64,000 nt of DNA from Otatea glauca (GCA_036346275.1 CM070718.1:54316188-54380187); one strand, 5' to 3'; shown: positions 1-11,707, counted from the stretch's first letter. Program-made: numbers and translations. Notes: generated from the sequence alone by a model not told the origin.

Positions 1-1582
1 CTCATTATCAACTTCCAACTCACAATATTTATTTAGCAATTCATCATTATCTTTAACAAGTTGCATGTGAGTGATTTTCAAAGAATCATGAGAGACAGTA
101 AGACAAGCATGATCAGTATTTAGAACAGAATGAGCATGTGAAAGTTTTGCCATGTTCTTCTATAAGCTCATTTTGACTAATTTTTAGCATGTCATACTTT
201 TCATGCAAGACCTTAATGTCAGATTCAAGAATTTCAGTTTTAGCAGTAAGCACATCATTTTTAATCATTAAGCTAGAAGCATTTTTTTAAGAGCTTTATC
301 TTTAGCTGTTTTGACATATAGAGCATCATTAAGCTCTTTAATGATCTCTACTAGCTCTTCATAAGAGGGAGAATCCTTTACCTTCTCTTCATCGTTCCTG
401 GCCATGAGGCATAGAGGTAGGGAGGGTGAAGGTGGTGTGGACTCATCCAGAGAAAGCCCTGCTAGTCCCTTGGACCTTGGCTCTTCTTCATCTAATGAGG
501 AGGAGGATTCTTCACTCGAATTTTCTTCATCAGTGACCCATTCACCAATGTGTGCCTCCTTCTTTCCTTTCCTCCAATGTTTCTTGAAGTAGCTCTTCTT
601 GTGATGACTTCTCTTGTAGCTTCCTTTCTTTGTCATTGTCATCCTTGTTCTTGCTTTTGCCCTTCTTGATACTCTTGTTTGGGCAACGGGCAGCTATGTG
701 TCCTTTCTCATTGCACTCAAAGTAAATAATGTTAGAGAAAGGGTTTCTTTTTGAAGAATGATTAGAGGATTTACCCTTGGCATTTACCCTTCTCATGATT
801 TTGTTTGCTGATCTCATGAGTAATGCCAATTTTCTTACATCTTCGTCCTCTTCATAGCTTGTATCTTCTTCTTCTTCTTCATCAAATGAATCTTGAACTT
901 TCTCCTTGGCCTTGAGAGCAATGGATTTCTTCTTGGTCTCAATTTCATCACCCAAGGTAAACTCATGAGCTGAAATCTTGCCCAGTAGCTCAGTGGGTGT
1001 GAGCTTCTTCAGATTGCCACTGTTTGACAGATAGGTGATCAGACTATGATATGCTCGTGGTAAAACTCTGATCATTTTCCTGCACACTTCAACATCATCA
1101 ACTTTAGTTCCTAGTCCTTTAAGCTCATTTACAATAGGATTTATTCTAGAGAACATATCATTTGCGTTTTCATGAGGGAGCATTTTGAATTGATCAAATT
1201 TTTCTTTGACAACAAAATATTTTTCCTCTTTTACATTAGAGGTTCCCTCATGAATTTCTTGAAGAGTAGTCCAAATATCATAAGCAGTTGACAAATTACT
1301 GACTCTATCAAAAACTTCAATGCTAAGGCAAGAAAAGATAGCATTTCTAGCCTGAGCATCATATTGCAAATTTCTTATTTCTCCAGGTGTGGGTTCTGAG
1401 GATGAGGGTTGCCCTTCAGGTATGACACGTGGAGGCAAAGGTTTTTTTGTAACCCTCCACACATCATAACTTACGGCTTCAAGATAGCACCTCATCCTGA
1501 TTTTTCAATAGGCATAATTTATGCCATCAAAAATAGGAACTCTTCCTACACTAACTGTAGCTGATCCTATACCCTCGGCCAT
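1..1582 (-). pseudogene. Copia gag polyprotein (UBN2 type), decayed
   Basis: The protein would be the capsid and nucleocapsid precursor of the retrotransposon. An ATG at 1582 starts a typical N-terminus (MAEGIGSAT...), but an in-frame TGA at 1505-1507 replaces a Trp codon expected in this family. The main open part (542-1495) has the UBN2 helical gag domain, an acidic stretch, and a zinc knuckle near 690-730 in which the first Cys of CX2CX4HX4C is Tyr (YFECNEKGHIAARC). The frame then shifts near 600 into 268-642, an acidic Ser-rich tail ending in the family motif CLMA. It shifts again at an A7 run near 285 and near 160 into a coiled-coil-like C-terminus. At least one stop and three frameshifts mean it is not functional. 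Confidence 0.85.
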
Positions 1583-1619
1583 TTTAACCCAAGCTGTTAA
1601 GCTATAAAAGGGTGACCTT

Positions 1620-1631
1620 GCTCTGATACCA
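1620..1631 (-). other. Primer binding site (initiator tRNA-Met type)
   Basis: The minus strand reads TGGTATCAGAGC, the standard plant Copia primer binding site complementary to the 3' end of initiator tRNA-Met. It lies two bases downstream of the LTR end. Confidence 0.9.
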
Positions 1632-2348
1632 CTTGTAAGGATCAAGTTGGCCTAGGGGGGTGAATAGGCAACTTTAAAAATTTTTATAATTATTATTATG
1701 AAAAAAAATTCTCAATAAAAACGCAGAAACGGAAGCAGTTAGAATAAAAGTCCAGAACAACAATTGTTCAAGAAAACTTTGTACGAAGGGGAATTTCGAA
1801 AGAGAAACTATATTGAAAATAAAAAGAAATAAAAACAAACACAGGAGAACACAATAATTTCTCACCGAGGTTCAGAGATCACTCCTACGTCCCCGTTGGA
1901 GCACTTCCTCAGAAGTATTGCTCCACCAAACAGCCAATCTCAATGGCTTTTGGTTTTCCACTATCTTGACTCTTTCACTACTCCAGTGAGGTGAGTCTCA
2001 AACCTTTCACAACAATGGTGGCCTTCCACAATCACTGTTGGATAGGTCGCACCAACAACTTCTCCAACCGTCTAGGAACAGCTAGTTCCAAGAGTAATAG
2101 ACTATCCACAAGCCCTGTCTCTTGGTTCAGTAGCTAGATGCAAACTAGACTTAGCTTGGAGCAAGCACTCTAAATATTTAGAATGAGTGTTTGTGATTTT
2201 CTGAGGCTCAAAACTCTTTGATGGAATGAAACTCAGGAATTCTAAAGATCAAAGAGTTGTATAGGATTTGAATGATGTCAAAGATGTTTAGGATATTAAA
2301 AAGTGAATGTGCAAAAGCTTTGTATCCCATTTGTGAACACAGGCATTC

Positions 2349-2356
2349 TATATATA
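2349..2356 (-). promoter_or_regulatory. TATA box of the Sirevirus LTR
   Basis: CTATATATAG occurs inside the LTR, about 130 bp downstream (element sense) of the palindrome array. The position suits the U3 core promoter. No transcription start can be seen directly. Confidence 0.6.
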
Positions 2357-2486
2357 GACTCGAGCGAAATAATCACATTACTCTGCCATTTGTCGTTGGG
2401 GTTGGTAGGATAGATGGGGTAGGTCAACTGCTGCCTTTTTGAAAGAACTTCTACGGTGTATGAACCATAAGTCAAACTACACACAC

Positions 2487-3060
2487 GCCGGATCGAATAT
2501 TTTGGTCCGGGGTACATAGTCTTGAGAGGCGTTGTTGAACTCAAAATGACTTATTTACACCGGAACGAAAAATTGGTCCGTCGTACACATGCATTGTTTA
2601 GCTTTGATACTAGAAAGACAATGCTTGCGCCGGACCGAAAAAGTTGGTCCGGTGAACACATGATTTATTTCTTTTGAGTACCAGCAAATGACGTTTGCGT
2701 TGGACCAAAAAGTTGGTCCGCCGTACATGGGAAAACGACTGGTTTTATCAGAGTTAAACAAGTTTGCACCGAACCGAAAAAGTTGGTCCGACGTACATAG
2801 AATTTTAGTCTGTATCAGACTTCATATTTCTGGTTAAAATAAATTTTAACACAAACTAGAATTTTATTTAGAATGAAAATATAACATTATGTCGGACTAA
2901 ATTTAAGAAAGAATTCAGATTTGGTCCGATGAGTAATAATTATACTTGGTTGAAAAGAATCAAAAAAGAGCTCTTAACGTCGGATCGAAAAGTCGGTCCG
3001 TACACATATGGAGTACGCCGTAAGGATAATTCTCGTGTACGACCGAAAATATCGGTCCGC
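2487..3060 (-). repeat. Array of palindromic motifs upstream of the LTR TATA box
   Basis: About eight copies of a motif with arms CGGACC and GGTCCG around an A/T-rich centre (GAAAAAGTT or variants), often followed by GTACA or GAACACA. Copies begin near 2487, 2558, 2628, 2698, 2767, 2892 (decayed), 2979 and 3036. The first five are spaced 69-71 bp apart, so the array arose by tandem duplication of a 70-bp unit in which the palindrome is the best conserved part. Palindromes of this kind upstream of the core promoter are a known feature of Sirevirus LTRs. Confidence 0.8.
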
Positions 3061-3500
3061 GCATGTTGTACGCTCGGTTAGAATTTTGAACTTAGGATCT
3101 TTGAGCACCTGAGTAAAAGAAGTTTGGTTCAGAGAGAATTGTTTTGGCTAACAAGATAAAACTCTGATTTTTGAGTGAGAAATATGAAAAGTCCTATTCT
3201 CCAAGTAATCTTAGTGATTTTGCATATGATCCAAGATCATTTCTTATGAATAATCCCTCTTAATATTATGGTTATTCTAGCTATGTGACTTGAATCAACT
3301 CCCAAGTCAAAGCTACAAATAAAAGCCTTAGCCTTGTTCTTCAGAAATAGCATTTGTAAGCTTGTACTGAGTATGCTTCTTGATCATCAACACCAAAACC
3401 TACAAAATAAGTATAATAAAAAGAATAGGGGGCCTAGATGCTCTCAATGATGGTGGAGATGATCTGCGCTGTCGTGGGGTTTGGAACTACAAGCCGACCG

Positions 3501-4242
3501 TCAGAGGTTTTCTTCGTCCTCGCTAATACCCAGTCGTGTGCCCTTCTCACATTTATGGCAGTAAGGCATCGCCATCCCTGAGTTCGCACACTCCTCAGCT
3601 AGTCTCGCCCACTCTGCCTTCTTCCCTTCATAGCCGATGGAACCGAGGTGGTGCGTGTGTGTGTTCTGCCTCTGGATAGCGATGTTCTTCTCTCTTAGCT
3701 CCTTTGTCTTGGGTGTACTCTTCATCCTTATGAACTCCTCCTAAACATCGGGAGTTACAGACGAATACCTCTCGAAGGGAGTTCGGCCTTTAAGCACGTA
3801 CTCACCATGCATGATAACCCTCAAGTACCTCGAAGACACACTCATTCTCTTCAAGGCGTACCGCCTCGCATTGCTATTTCCCCTTAACTTCGTCCCACAG
3901 CCGATTCTTCTACTCGACACTGACTTCCTTCCTCCAGTCCTTAACCGTGATCGGCACTCTCTCCCTCACCAATTAGTCGAGAAAAGATTGGTAGCGCCCC
4001 TTATACTTCGGGGGACCCGTGCAAACCCCCGTGGCATCAAAGTGGAGAACCTGCGGCATTCTCCCTGTGACCCTTTTATTCGGTCCTCGAGCCTTTCTCA
4101 CCTTACTCAGCCCTTCAACATTTCTCACCTTACTCGGCCCCTCAGCATCATCTACTATTCTGTCTGGCGATGAGTCGATGCTCTCTCCTTGCGACATTTC
4201 GAATATATATGTATCAAACCTAAACATAATGAGAGAAAGCAA
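3501..4242 (-). pseudogene. CACTA second ORF (Ptta/En-Spm, Transposase_24-like), decayed
   Basis: Minus-strand translation gives a segment with RGPNKRVTGRM and a following KYKGRYQSFLD, a stop, then LVRERVPITVKDWRKE, KNRLWDEVKGK, and later NTHTHHLGSIGYEGKKAEW. This order (RGPNK block, a VRERVPI-like block, a Trp block, and an HHLGS.GY block) is typical of the DNA-binding-type second protein of grass CACTA elements. Several stop codons (for example near 3973) break it. It lies downstream of the transposase in the same orientation, as expected. Confidence 0.65.
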
Positions 4243-4397
4243 TTTATATATCTGACATGGTCATATATTTCCAATGAGAGAAAGCAATTCATAGCTATTA
4301 TGTCGTCTTGACAATGATTCATGTGAATTAATAGATTAATGGATAATTCAAAGGCATATTGTAGTAAATTAACAGACTAACAAATTAATGGATGATT

Positions 4398-4828
4398 TTA
4401 AAGAAACGTTTATATGTTGACCAACTAAGTACGTACCAACGATGACTCCAAATCTCTAATTAGGTTAGGTCCTAATCCCATTCGAGGATATGCAGTTCAG
4501 GCAAGTTCCTAAGCTGTTGTACAACTCTAAAGAAAATTTCGGTAGCATCTCCACGCTGTTCTCCAAATACACGTCTCAACAACAAGTTAAGAGGGTGTGT
4601 ATCCGGAGAACACCAGGGAGATGATGCTGAAACTTTCTCTGGAGTTGTACAACAGCTTAGGAACTTGCCTGAACCACATATCCTTGAACTGTAAAAAACG
4701 TGGATAATTCGAGACTGCTTGCTTATAAATATACCATTTCAATATATTTATAAACAAGCACCGTCGAACGGGAGACGTAGGTTATGCAATCTAAACTCTA
4801 ACATTGATCATATTACAACGACAATAAT
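4398..4828. repeat. Internal CACTA repeat, copy 1, with long hairpin
   Basis: This ~430-bp segment recurs in direct orientation at 9760-10195. Its core, 4481-4689, is an imperfect inverted repeat: one arm runs from TTCGAGGATATG through AAGTTCCTAAGCTGTTGTAC, and the other reads back GTACAACAGCTTAGGAACTT to ATATCCTTGAA. It could fold into a hairpin with arms of about 100 bp. Both copies flank the transposase ORFs. Confidence 0.85.
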
Positions 4829-5829
4829 GACATGTAAAGTAAAAACTGTTGTAAGAACATTGATCATATTACAATAACAATAAAGACAAAGTTAAAGTAC
4901 ATATGCTTGACAAAAAGCACTTTTTTGAACTAGCATCATTGATTCATGCAACTGGTGAACAATAGAATAAGCATTTCCATATACTGTAAATAAAGACACA
5001 AAAAAAGAGACTGAATTCAAACTTTTTTTGGACATTCATTCACTGTTTTCATTTTTGCACAACCTGAATTTTTTTGCATATCTAAGCTTTGGGTCCTAAA
5101 CAATCGGAACACCCCATTTGTTAATCCTGCACACCCACATTTCCAATTGAGCAACCAAGGTAAATCGATGTTAAAATAAGATCTTAACTTACACAATCTG
5201 ATCAGGAACCAGAATAGCATGGATAAATAAGAGCCCACTAGTCCCTTAATCAAGTACATTAATCAAGAAGACTCCAACACACTAGTACATTAATCAAGAA
5301 GACTCCAGCACACCCACACTAGCTACATCAAGAAACGAGGAACATGCATTGCACTGTAACATTTGCTATGCCATTGAGTGATACAAAAGCTACACACCTA
5401 TGAAGATCGGTAAATGTTAATCATGATATGGGCAGGACCAACCTCTGGAAAACAATTGCGTAGATCAAGGATGAAAACTTAGGGCGATCACATATGGTGG
5501 CTCATCAATAAGAAAAAGAAATGCTACGTACCAATACTCATCCCTTAACTATTCTATACTTATTATCAATGCATCCAACCTAAGTAGCTTCTTTTAAAGA
5601 AACTAAAGTATTCATTCAGGCTTGATGGAGTATCACATGACAAGAACTATCAATTGTTTCAATGTACCAGTCAATGGAAAAGAAGATAACTGCTAAACTA
5701 CGTGGGGGAGTGGAGGGTGCCGGCGGCGTGGGGGCCCAAGGGAGGAGGCTCGAGGCGACACAGGGCTGGCGGTCTAGGAGTGGAGACTGAGGAGGAGTTA
5801 GCTAGGGTTGAGTTTTGTATTGAGGCTAG

Positions 5830-6060
5830 CATATTTGTGTCGGTTCATAAGGAGAACCGATTGCAATGAGGCTAGCATACTTGTGTCGATTCTTAAGGAG
5901 AACCGATTGCAATGAGGCATATTATTTGTGTCGGTTCTTAAGAAGAACCGACACAAAAAGTGACTTCAATACAATCGGTTCTTAAGGAGAATCGATCCTT
6001 AAGAACTGATTGAATTGATATTTTTGTGTCAGTTTTCCTTAAGAACCGATTGCATTGATG
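5830..6060. repeat. Palindromic GGTTCTTAAG repeats in the CACTA element
   Basis: Five or more copies of a short palindrome built from CGGTTCTTAAGGAGAACCG and variants, often followed by ATTGCAATGAGG or CACAAA. The copies occur at roughly 5838, 5880, 5930, 5975 and 6040. Repeats like these bind transposase near CACTA ends; here they sit internally, just 3' of the transposase, which is unusual unless they mark the end of a nested element. Confidence 0.6.
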
Positions 6061-6353
6061 ACCTTCTGGATGAAAAGAAAGGACAACGTCTTTATATGCA
6101 TAAACATGAGGGCTGAGTGAAGAATACAAGTATAACTAACTAGATTCTAAGCACCATAACCATAAACTCCTCATGTCTGGCTTTTCCAGATCAACTGAAC
6201 CCTATTTACAATACAAACATTTTAAACACATAGAATTATTTACATTGACATAGTCCCTTTATTTACAATGGAATCCTTGCATGTAATTTATTCCATATGT
6301 ATCGTCGTCACCGCTAAGACATGCCCATATGCAAACAGAGGTATTTCATCGAA

Positions 6354-9300
6354 CTAGTTGTACTCTTCTTCATCTACGATATTTTCAACTCCAATGATCC
6401 ACCTCTTGCCATGAAGGACGATGTGCAACCTCAGATTTACCAGATCACGCACGTAGAAGACTTGATTTGTTTGCTTCGCAAGGATAAATGGTTCATCTTT
6501 ATAGGCGAGTCTATTGAGATTCACAATAGTAAAACCTCTCTTGTCGACCTTCACTCTATGTGGAAGTCTCACCCACTTACATCGAAACAATGGAACTTAG
6601 TATATTTCGTAATCAAACTCCCAAATTTCTTCGATCATCCCGTAGTAGGAGTTCATTACGGTTGATGATCCTCTTTTCGAGTGATCATCGGACAAAGCAT
6701 CTATGCTCATACTACTGTTTTGAACAATACTATTTGCATCTTGACTTTCAATGTAAAAGGTGTAGCCATTAATATTATACCCCTGCCATGTCTGTACATT
6801 AAATCTTGGTCCATCAGCCAACCATTTGACATCCTCACCGACGGAGACCTTCGTCTTTTCTTTGAACCATGTGAGGAATTAATCGTTGTGTTCTCGCGTG
6901 ATGGAAAGCTCATCCATATGTGGATCTCTTCCCGTAATATCAACTTGTGTTGCTCGATGTATGGATAAACTTTTATGTTGTGCTGCAAGAGTGTCAAATG
7001 CGCTTTGTAATACATATCAAACTTTAGACTCGTTAGTTTGGACCCAATAGTTCCTTTGCCAGCAAGTATACCCTCATGACAAGATACAGGAACACCAATT
7101 GCTTGTCTTTTACCTAGATAGTCTACGCAGAACTCAATAACCTCTTCAATCCCGTAACCTTCAACAATACTATCCTCAGGCTTCAACCGATTACTCACGT
7201 ATGACTTTAATATACCCATATACCTCACGGATACATGTAACATAGGAATGCAGGTCTACATATCTTAATCTCTCTAACAAGGTGAACAAGGTGGGCCATG
7301 ACGTCGAAGAATGACAGAGGGAAATGCATCTCAAGCTGATATAGAGTCTACACCACCTCACTCTGCAAGTTGTCTAGTACATCGGGATCAATAACCTTGC
7401 AAAAATCGCATTGAAGAAATAACATAGCTTCATGATTGCCAACCTGACATCCTCTGGCAGAATATTTCTGATTTCAACAGTGAGCATTTGAGTCATCAAG
7501 ACATGACAGTCGTGGGACTTCATACCAAGCAACTTCAAATCATCCATGGACACAAGCTTTCTAATATTTGCAGAGTAGCCCGATAAAACTTTAATACCTT
7601 GGAGACACTTGCAGAGGTCTTCTTTCTCCTTCTTGGACAAGGTGTAGCATGCAACGGATATGTATGGACCTTTTCCATCCTCCTCTATCACTGCAAGCTT
7701 GGGCCTGATTCCCATGTAGGCTATGTCACGATGAGCATTCACACCATCCTTGGTCTTCCCATGTATGTTCAGTAGGATACCAACCAAATTATCGCAAATA
7801 TTCTTCTGAACGTGCATGACATCAATACAATATCGGACATCTATCTCCTTCCAGTATGATAAGTCCCAAAATATCGACCTCTTCTTCCAAATAGTCCTGG
7901 GATGAACATATTTATGGCTCTTTCCATACTGAACATCGATATCCTCCATGCGTGAATATACTTGCCTTCTACTCATAGTCTGCGGGGCCGAGTGAACTTC
8001 TCACTTTCCATCAAATTTGTCATCCATCTTACGGTATCGATGACTTTGAGGTAGAAAGCTACAGTGACCCATGTACATAGTTTTCTTAGAAATCAGCAGA
8101 CACAAACTCTCGGTCGCCTCTTCATAGATAGGACATGCTTTGGCTCCCTTCATACTGTAGCCCGCCATATTACTAAAGGCTGGGAAATCATTTATGGTGT
8201 AAAATATCATAGCTCGTAGGGTGAAGGTCTCTCTTTTGTATGCATCCCACACCGCGACCCCCTCGTTCTATAATTTTACCAAATCTCAATCAGTGGTGTT
8301 AGGTACACATCAATATCATTTTCTGGCTATTTTGGTCCCGAAATTAGCAACGGCATCATGATATATTTCTGCTTCATGCACAACTAAGGAGGGAGATTGT
8401 AGATACACAACAGAACTGGTCAAGTGCTATGACGATTGCTCATATTATCAAACTAATTCATTCCATCGGTACTCAATTCAAATATTATGTTCTTCATCTT
8501 GACACCAAACTCCTCATATTTCCAATCAATGTTTCTCTATTGAGCTGAATCAGCGAGGTGTCTCAACTTGCCATCTTCCTTTTGAGATTCATAATGCCAA
8601 CGCAACAATTTTGCCACTTTGGGATTTTTAAACTACCGCACCAAATGTGGAATGATGGGCAAATACCACAATACCTTGGCTGGTGCCCCTTTGTTGACCT
8701 CTTCATCGTCATCGCCTCGGCTCTTACGCTTCTTATCATTATGTTTCTTCTATTATTTGTACCAGGGTACACCACAAACTGGACAAATATGCGATTCCTT
8801 ATGCATGTTACGGTACAAGATGCAATCATTCGGACATGCATGTATCCTTTCTATTCTATTCCCATGGGACATAGTAGCTTCTTCGCTTCATAAATGCTTA
8901 TTGGCAACTTGTTTCTCTCCGGAAGCACATTCGATAGAAGAACTAAAAGTGCATTGAAACTTGTATCTGTCCAACGGTGTTTTGCCTTCAGTTCGAACAA
9001 TGTAAGGATCGAACCCAACTTGGTGTATTCCGCTTTGCAACCCGAGAACAACGGTTTGGCACCGTCTTCCATCATGTTTTTAAACTTTTTAAACTCTCTT
9101 TTCGTGTAATTCCCCTCCACATCCCGCAACATTTGCTCTAAATTGACCTCCTCAAACATATCACGCTACAACTCGTGATCGGGTTACAGCATATCTTCGT
9201 TGCATACCGGACGGGTAGTACTTGTCTCTCCATGATGGATCCAACACGTGTAATTACTCAGTAATCCACGTTGAATCAAGTGGTCTTCAATTTGAGCTGA

Positions 9301-9471
9301 GTTGTTAAATCTCCTAAGATTGGTGCAATCAAAGCAAGGACAATACATGTAGTTTACACCCCTCTTCACCATATCTTCTTCTGCAATTTGTTTGAACTTC
9401 TTAACACCACTCTGAAATTCAGCACTCACACGGCTTTTCTGATACATCCATTCATCATGGTCCATCTGCAA
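6354..9471 (-). pseudogene. CACTA tnp2 transposase (with DUF4218 and DUF4216 parts), nearly complete but broken
   Basis: This is the putative transposase that would cut the element. From 5' to 3' on the minus strand: a transposase-associated domain at 9184-9471 (MDHDEWMYQKSRVSAEF..., with CPCFDC), a linker with MLRDVEGNYTKREFKKF (8851-9159), then RIHACPNDCILYR and HICPVCGVPWYK. The tnp2 core follows (8001-8252, AIFYTINDFPAFSNMAGYS-like; 7374-7976, with CIDVMHVQKNICDNL and MKSHDCHVLMTQ). A DUF4218 part is at 6707-7243, and DUF4216 parts are at 6597-6821 and 6354-6590 (KWVRLPHRVKVDKRGFTIV). Stop codons and frameshifts separate these blocks (for example near 8742), so it is probably inactive. 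The A/T-rich gaps between some blocks may be introns. Confidence 0.85.
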
Positions 9472-9759
9472 TTAAACTATGCACACTAAATTAACAAAAA
9501 ACTGGAGCGACAACTAGATATTTCAAATATTGAGACATCATTTAATTACCTTTGCAAAATGGAGGGGGTTCCAAGATATATAATTTTACTCTCGATACCT
9601 TCTTTTCTAGTTAAGAGTTTTCAATTCCCTAGTTAGGAGACATACATTTAAAACATCAACAATGATAGAATTACCTATGCAGTAAGTTTGCAATTCTTTT
9701 GACTTTAATGAAACAAAATAAGGGTGGAAGTATTAACAAAGTTGATGAATTGAATGATC

Positions 9760-10195
9760 TTAAAGAAACTTCTATCTCTTGACCAACTAATTAAGTACCA
9801 ATGATGACTCCAAATCTCTAATTAGGTTAGGTCCTAAATATCCCATTCGAGGATATGTGGTTCGGGCAAGTTTCTAAGCTATTGTATAACTCTAGAGAAA
9901 ATTTCAGTAGTATCTCCCCGCTATTCTGCAAATACGCATCTCAACAACAAGTCAAGAGGGTGTGTATCTAGAGAATATCAGGGAGATGCTACCGAAACTT
10001 TGTTTAGAGTTGTACAACAGCTTAGGAACTTACCAGAACCACATATCCTCGAACTGTCAAAAAACATGGACAATTCAATAATGCTTTTTATAAATATGCT
10101 ATTTCAGCATATTTATAAACAAGCACCCTCGAACGGGAGACATAGGTTACGCAACCTAAACTCTAGCATTCATCGTATTACAACAACAATGATTC
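9760..10195. repeat. Internal CACTA repeat, copy 2, with long hairpin
   Basis: Direct-repeat partner of 4398-4828. The hairpin core is 9846-10054 and keeps both arms (TTCGAGGATATG... and ...CATATCCTCGAA). It lies about 540 bp inside the CACTA terminus at 10738. Confidence 0.85.
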
Positions 10196-10738
10196 TAAAT
10201 TAACACGAAGTATTGAAAAGCAGATAAATGAATGTGTGTTTCTGAAATAAACGGTGTGCAATCTGATAGGATACACACAATTCTAGTACAACCTAAACTC
10301 TCTTTGCGACATATCGAATTACCCAGTGCAAATTTGAAGGGATTTGAAGGAATGCTCACCTTTTGAAGAAAACCACAAATGTGGGAAAATTGAGGGAAAA
10401 TCTCCTCAAGCTATGGCTTCAACTTTACCCTCTTAACACCCATCCTCGAAGATTTCATAATTGCTCACCCAAGTATTGATTCCAACCAAAGTATGTGATG
10501 TTTTTTGGGACGACGGCGGTTTTTTTGCCTTTAGAACAACAACATAAGAGAGTTCAGCGTGAGAATAAATATAACCTAGCGAGGCATATTACAATCGATT
10601 TTGAGATAAAAACAAATTATGATTATTCCCCACCAATTATTACACCCTCACTGAATCATCTATCACAATTGATTTTTTCCTCAAAAGTTGGGAACCAACC
10701 CAGATAAAGCGATAGTGTTATACCATTCTGTAGTAGTG

Positions 10739-11427
10739 TGGGCAGCATCTGTACTAATTTCTTATGTTTAATTCGGTTGTTGGATCTCTACACAGATGAC
10801 TTACATATGTATTGTTCGTTTGCCATGGTTGAGATAATACTTCCTCTGGGGGACAAATAGTTGTTGTTTTGGACATTGACACGATCTCTAAAAATATAGC
10901 TTTGACTACTAATTTTTATTATAATATATTTATAAAACCCAATAAAATTATAATATTATGAAAGTACTTTTTGAGACAAATCTACACATATGATTTTCAT
11001 GTATCCAATTTAAATATTTAAAAAGATATTCATGGTCAAAGTTTCGAAAGTTTGACTATATCTATATCCAAAACGACAACTATTTGTAAATGGAGGAAGT
11101 ATTATTTATTGGTTTGATTACTTTGCCTGTGCTTTATGATTTGTATAATATCAGCTTGTTGTCCATGTGCAAACGAATCCCATTTTGGACTTGGATCGTT
11201 GTCGGTGGAATCACATATCGTTTCATTAGTGCAGAGCACTCTGTTGATATGTCCATACATGAATGCAATCACATTGACAATGTGGTGCTTTCGTTGTGCA
11301 ACGCACAAGAAATTTGTCAGGCTACGAAATTTCTCAGATTTTCTGAGTGTAAATAAATAAATTTTAGGGAAAGAGCTGTGTGTTATGCAAGCACATGGTT
11401 TGGGAGACATGTTGGACTCGTGAGCAG
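10739..11427. other. Gene-free stretch between CACTA and Copia, holding a Stowaway MITE
   Basis: No coding signal. The only recognisable feature is the MITE at 10840-11099. The DNA at 11102-11427 is flanking sequence with short unsupported ORFs on both strands. Confidence 0.6.
10840..11099. mobile_element. Stowaway-type MITE (Tc1/mariner), 260 bp
   Basis: The ends are CTTCCTCTGGGGGACAAATA and, read inward from the other side, CTTCCTCCATTTACAAATAG, followed on both sides by GTTGT.GTTTTGGA. The element is flanked by TA on both sides (10838-10839 and 11100-11101). The CTCCCTCC-like terminus, TA duplication, A/T-rich body and size fit Stowaway. Confidence 0.85.
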
Positions 11428-11682
11428 TGTTAAAAATTTATTTGATTTAGTCAATCTCAGCCCTTTAGTATTGACGCTTCTGTTTTTCTATTGTAACTGC
11501 TCGTATAGAAGATCCGCATGACCGCGTACTTGCTCGCTCCCACTTATTTTCTCACATTTTGTTGGTTGCTGTAAATATGCACGCTTGAAGCGTTCTCTAA
11601 CGTGTAATACTTCTGTCTATAAATAGATCAGTTGTGCCCACGATTCATGTGTTGCCTTGCACAACTTTATTCTTTGTCTTAT
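11428..11682 (+). repeat. 5' LTR of the truncated Copia element
   Basis: The start TGTTAAAAATTTATTTG and the position directly before the primer binding site define the LTR. A TATA box (TATAAATAG) lies at 11618-11626. The 3' border is within a couple of bases of 11682, and no second LTR exists to fix it. The left border is an inference from the TGTT start. Confidence 0.6.
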
Positions 11683-11707
11683 ATGGTATCAGAGCTATTG
11701 ATCAACA

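Larger units (their letters stand above)
1..3446 (-). mobile_element. Sirevirus-like Copia LTR retrotransposon, 5' part (rest lies left of the window)
   Basis: Read on the minus strand, the element runs 5' LTR (1634-3446), primer binding site (1620-1631), then a decayed gag entering the window edge at position 1. The LTR begins TGAGAGCATCTAGGC and ends CTTACA, so it has canonical TG...CA ends. The long LTR, the UBN2-type gag with a C-terminal acidic and coiled-coil region, and the palindromes in the LTR fit the Sirevirus branch of Copia. Pol and the 3' LTR are not in the window, so the target-site duplication cannot be checked; the bases next to the 5' end are ATGAT at 3447-3451. The flanking DNA at 3447 onward is CACTA transposon, so this insertion is nested and younger than that element. 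Confidence 0.88.
1634..3446 (-). repeat. 5' LTR of the Sirevirus-like element (1813 bp)
   Basis: The left border (position 1634) is two bases from a primer binding site and reads TGTAAGGATC on the plus strand. The right border is ...GCCTAGATGCTCTCA at 3446. In element orientation the LTR reads TG...CA. U3 is the high-coordinate part and contains an array of palindromes (2487-3060) followed by a TATA box at 2349-2356; R and U5 lie towards 1634. The right border was chosen because the same terminal motif (CCTAGATGC, then a few bases and TCA) ends the second, independent Sirevirus LTR at 16246. Confidence 0.85.
3447..10738 (-). mobile_element. CACTA (En/Spm) DNA transposon, one end present
   Basis: The 5' end (element sense) is at 10738, where the minus strand reads CACTACTACAGAATGG, a classic CACTA terminus. 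Inward follow a 436-bp repeat, a tnp2-type transposase region (6354-9471), an array of GGTTC...GAACC palindromes (5830-6060), a second copy of the repeat (4398-4828) and a Ptta/Transposase_24-like ORF (3501-4242). The Sirevirus insertion at 3446 cuts it, and the other terminus is outside the window. The 3-bp TSD next to the visible end would be TGG (10739-10741) but cannot be paired. Confidence 0.88.

Noticed and set aside
1674..1865. Short hydrophobic minus-strand ORF in the LTR
   Set aside because: Lies in the R/U5 part of a retrotransposon LTR and is rich in A/T; no reason to call it a gene.
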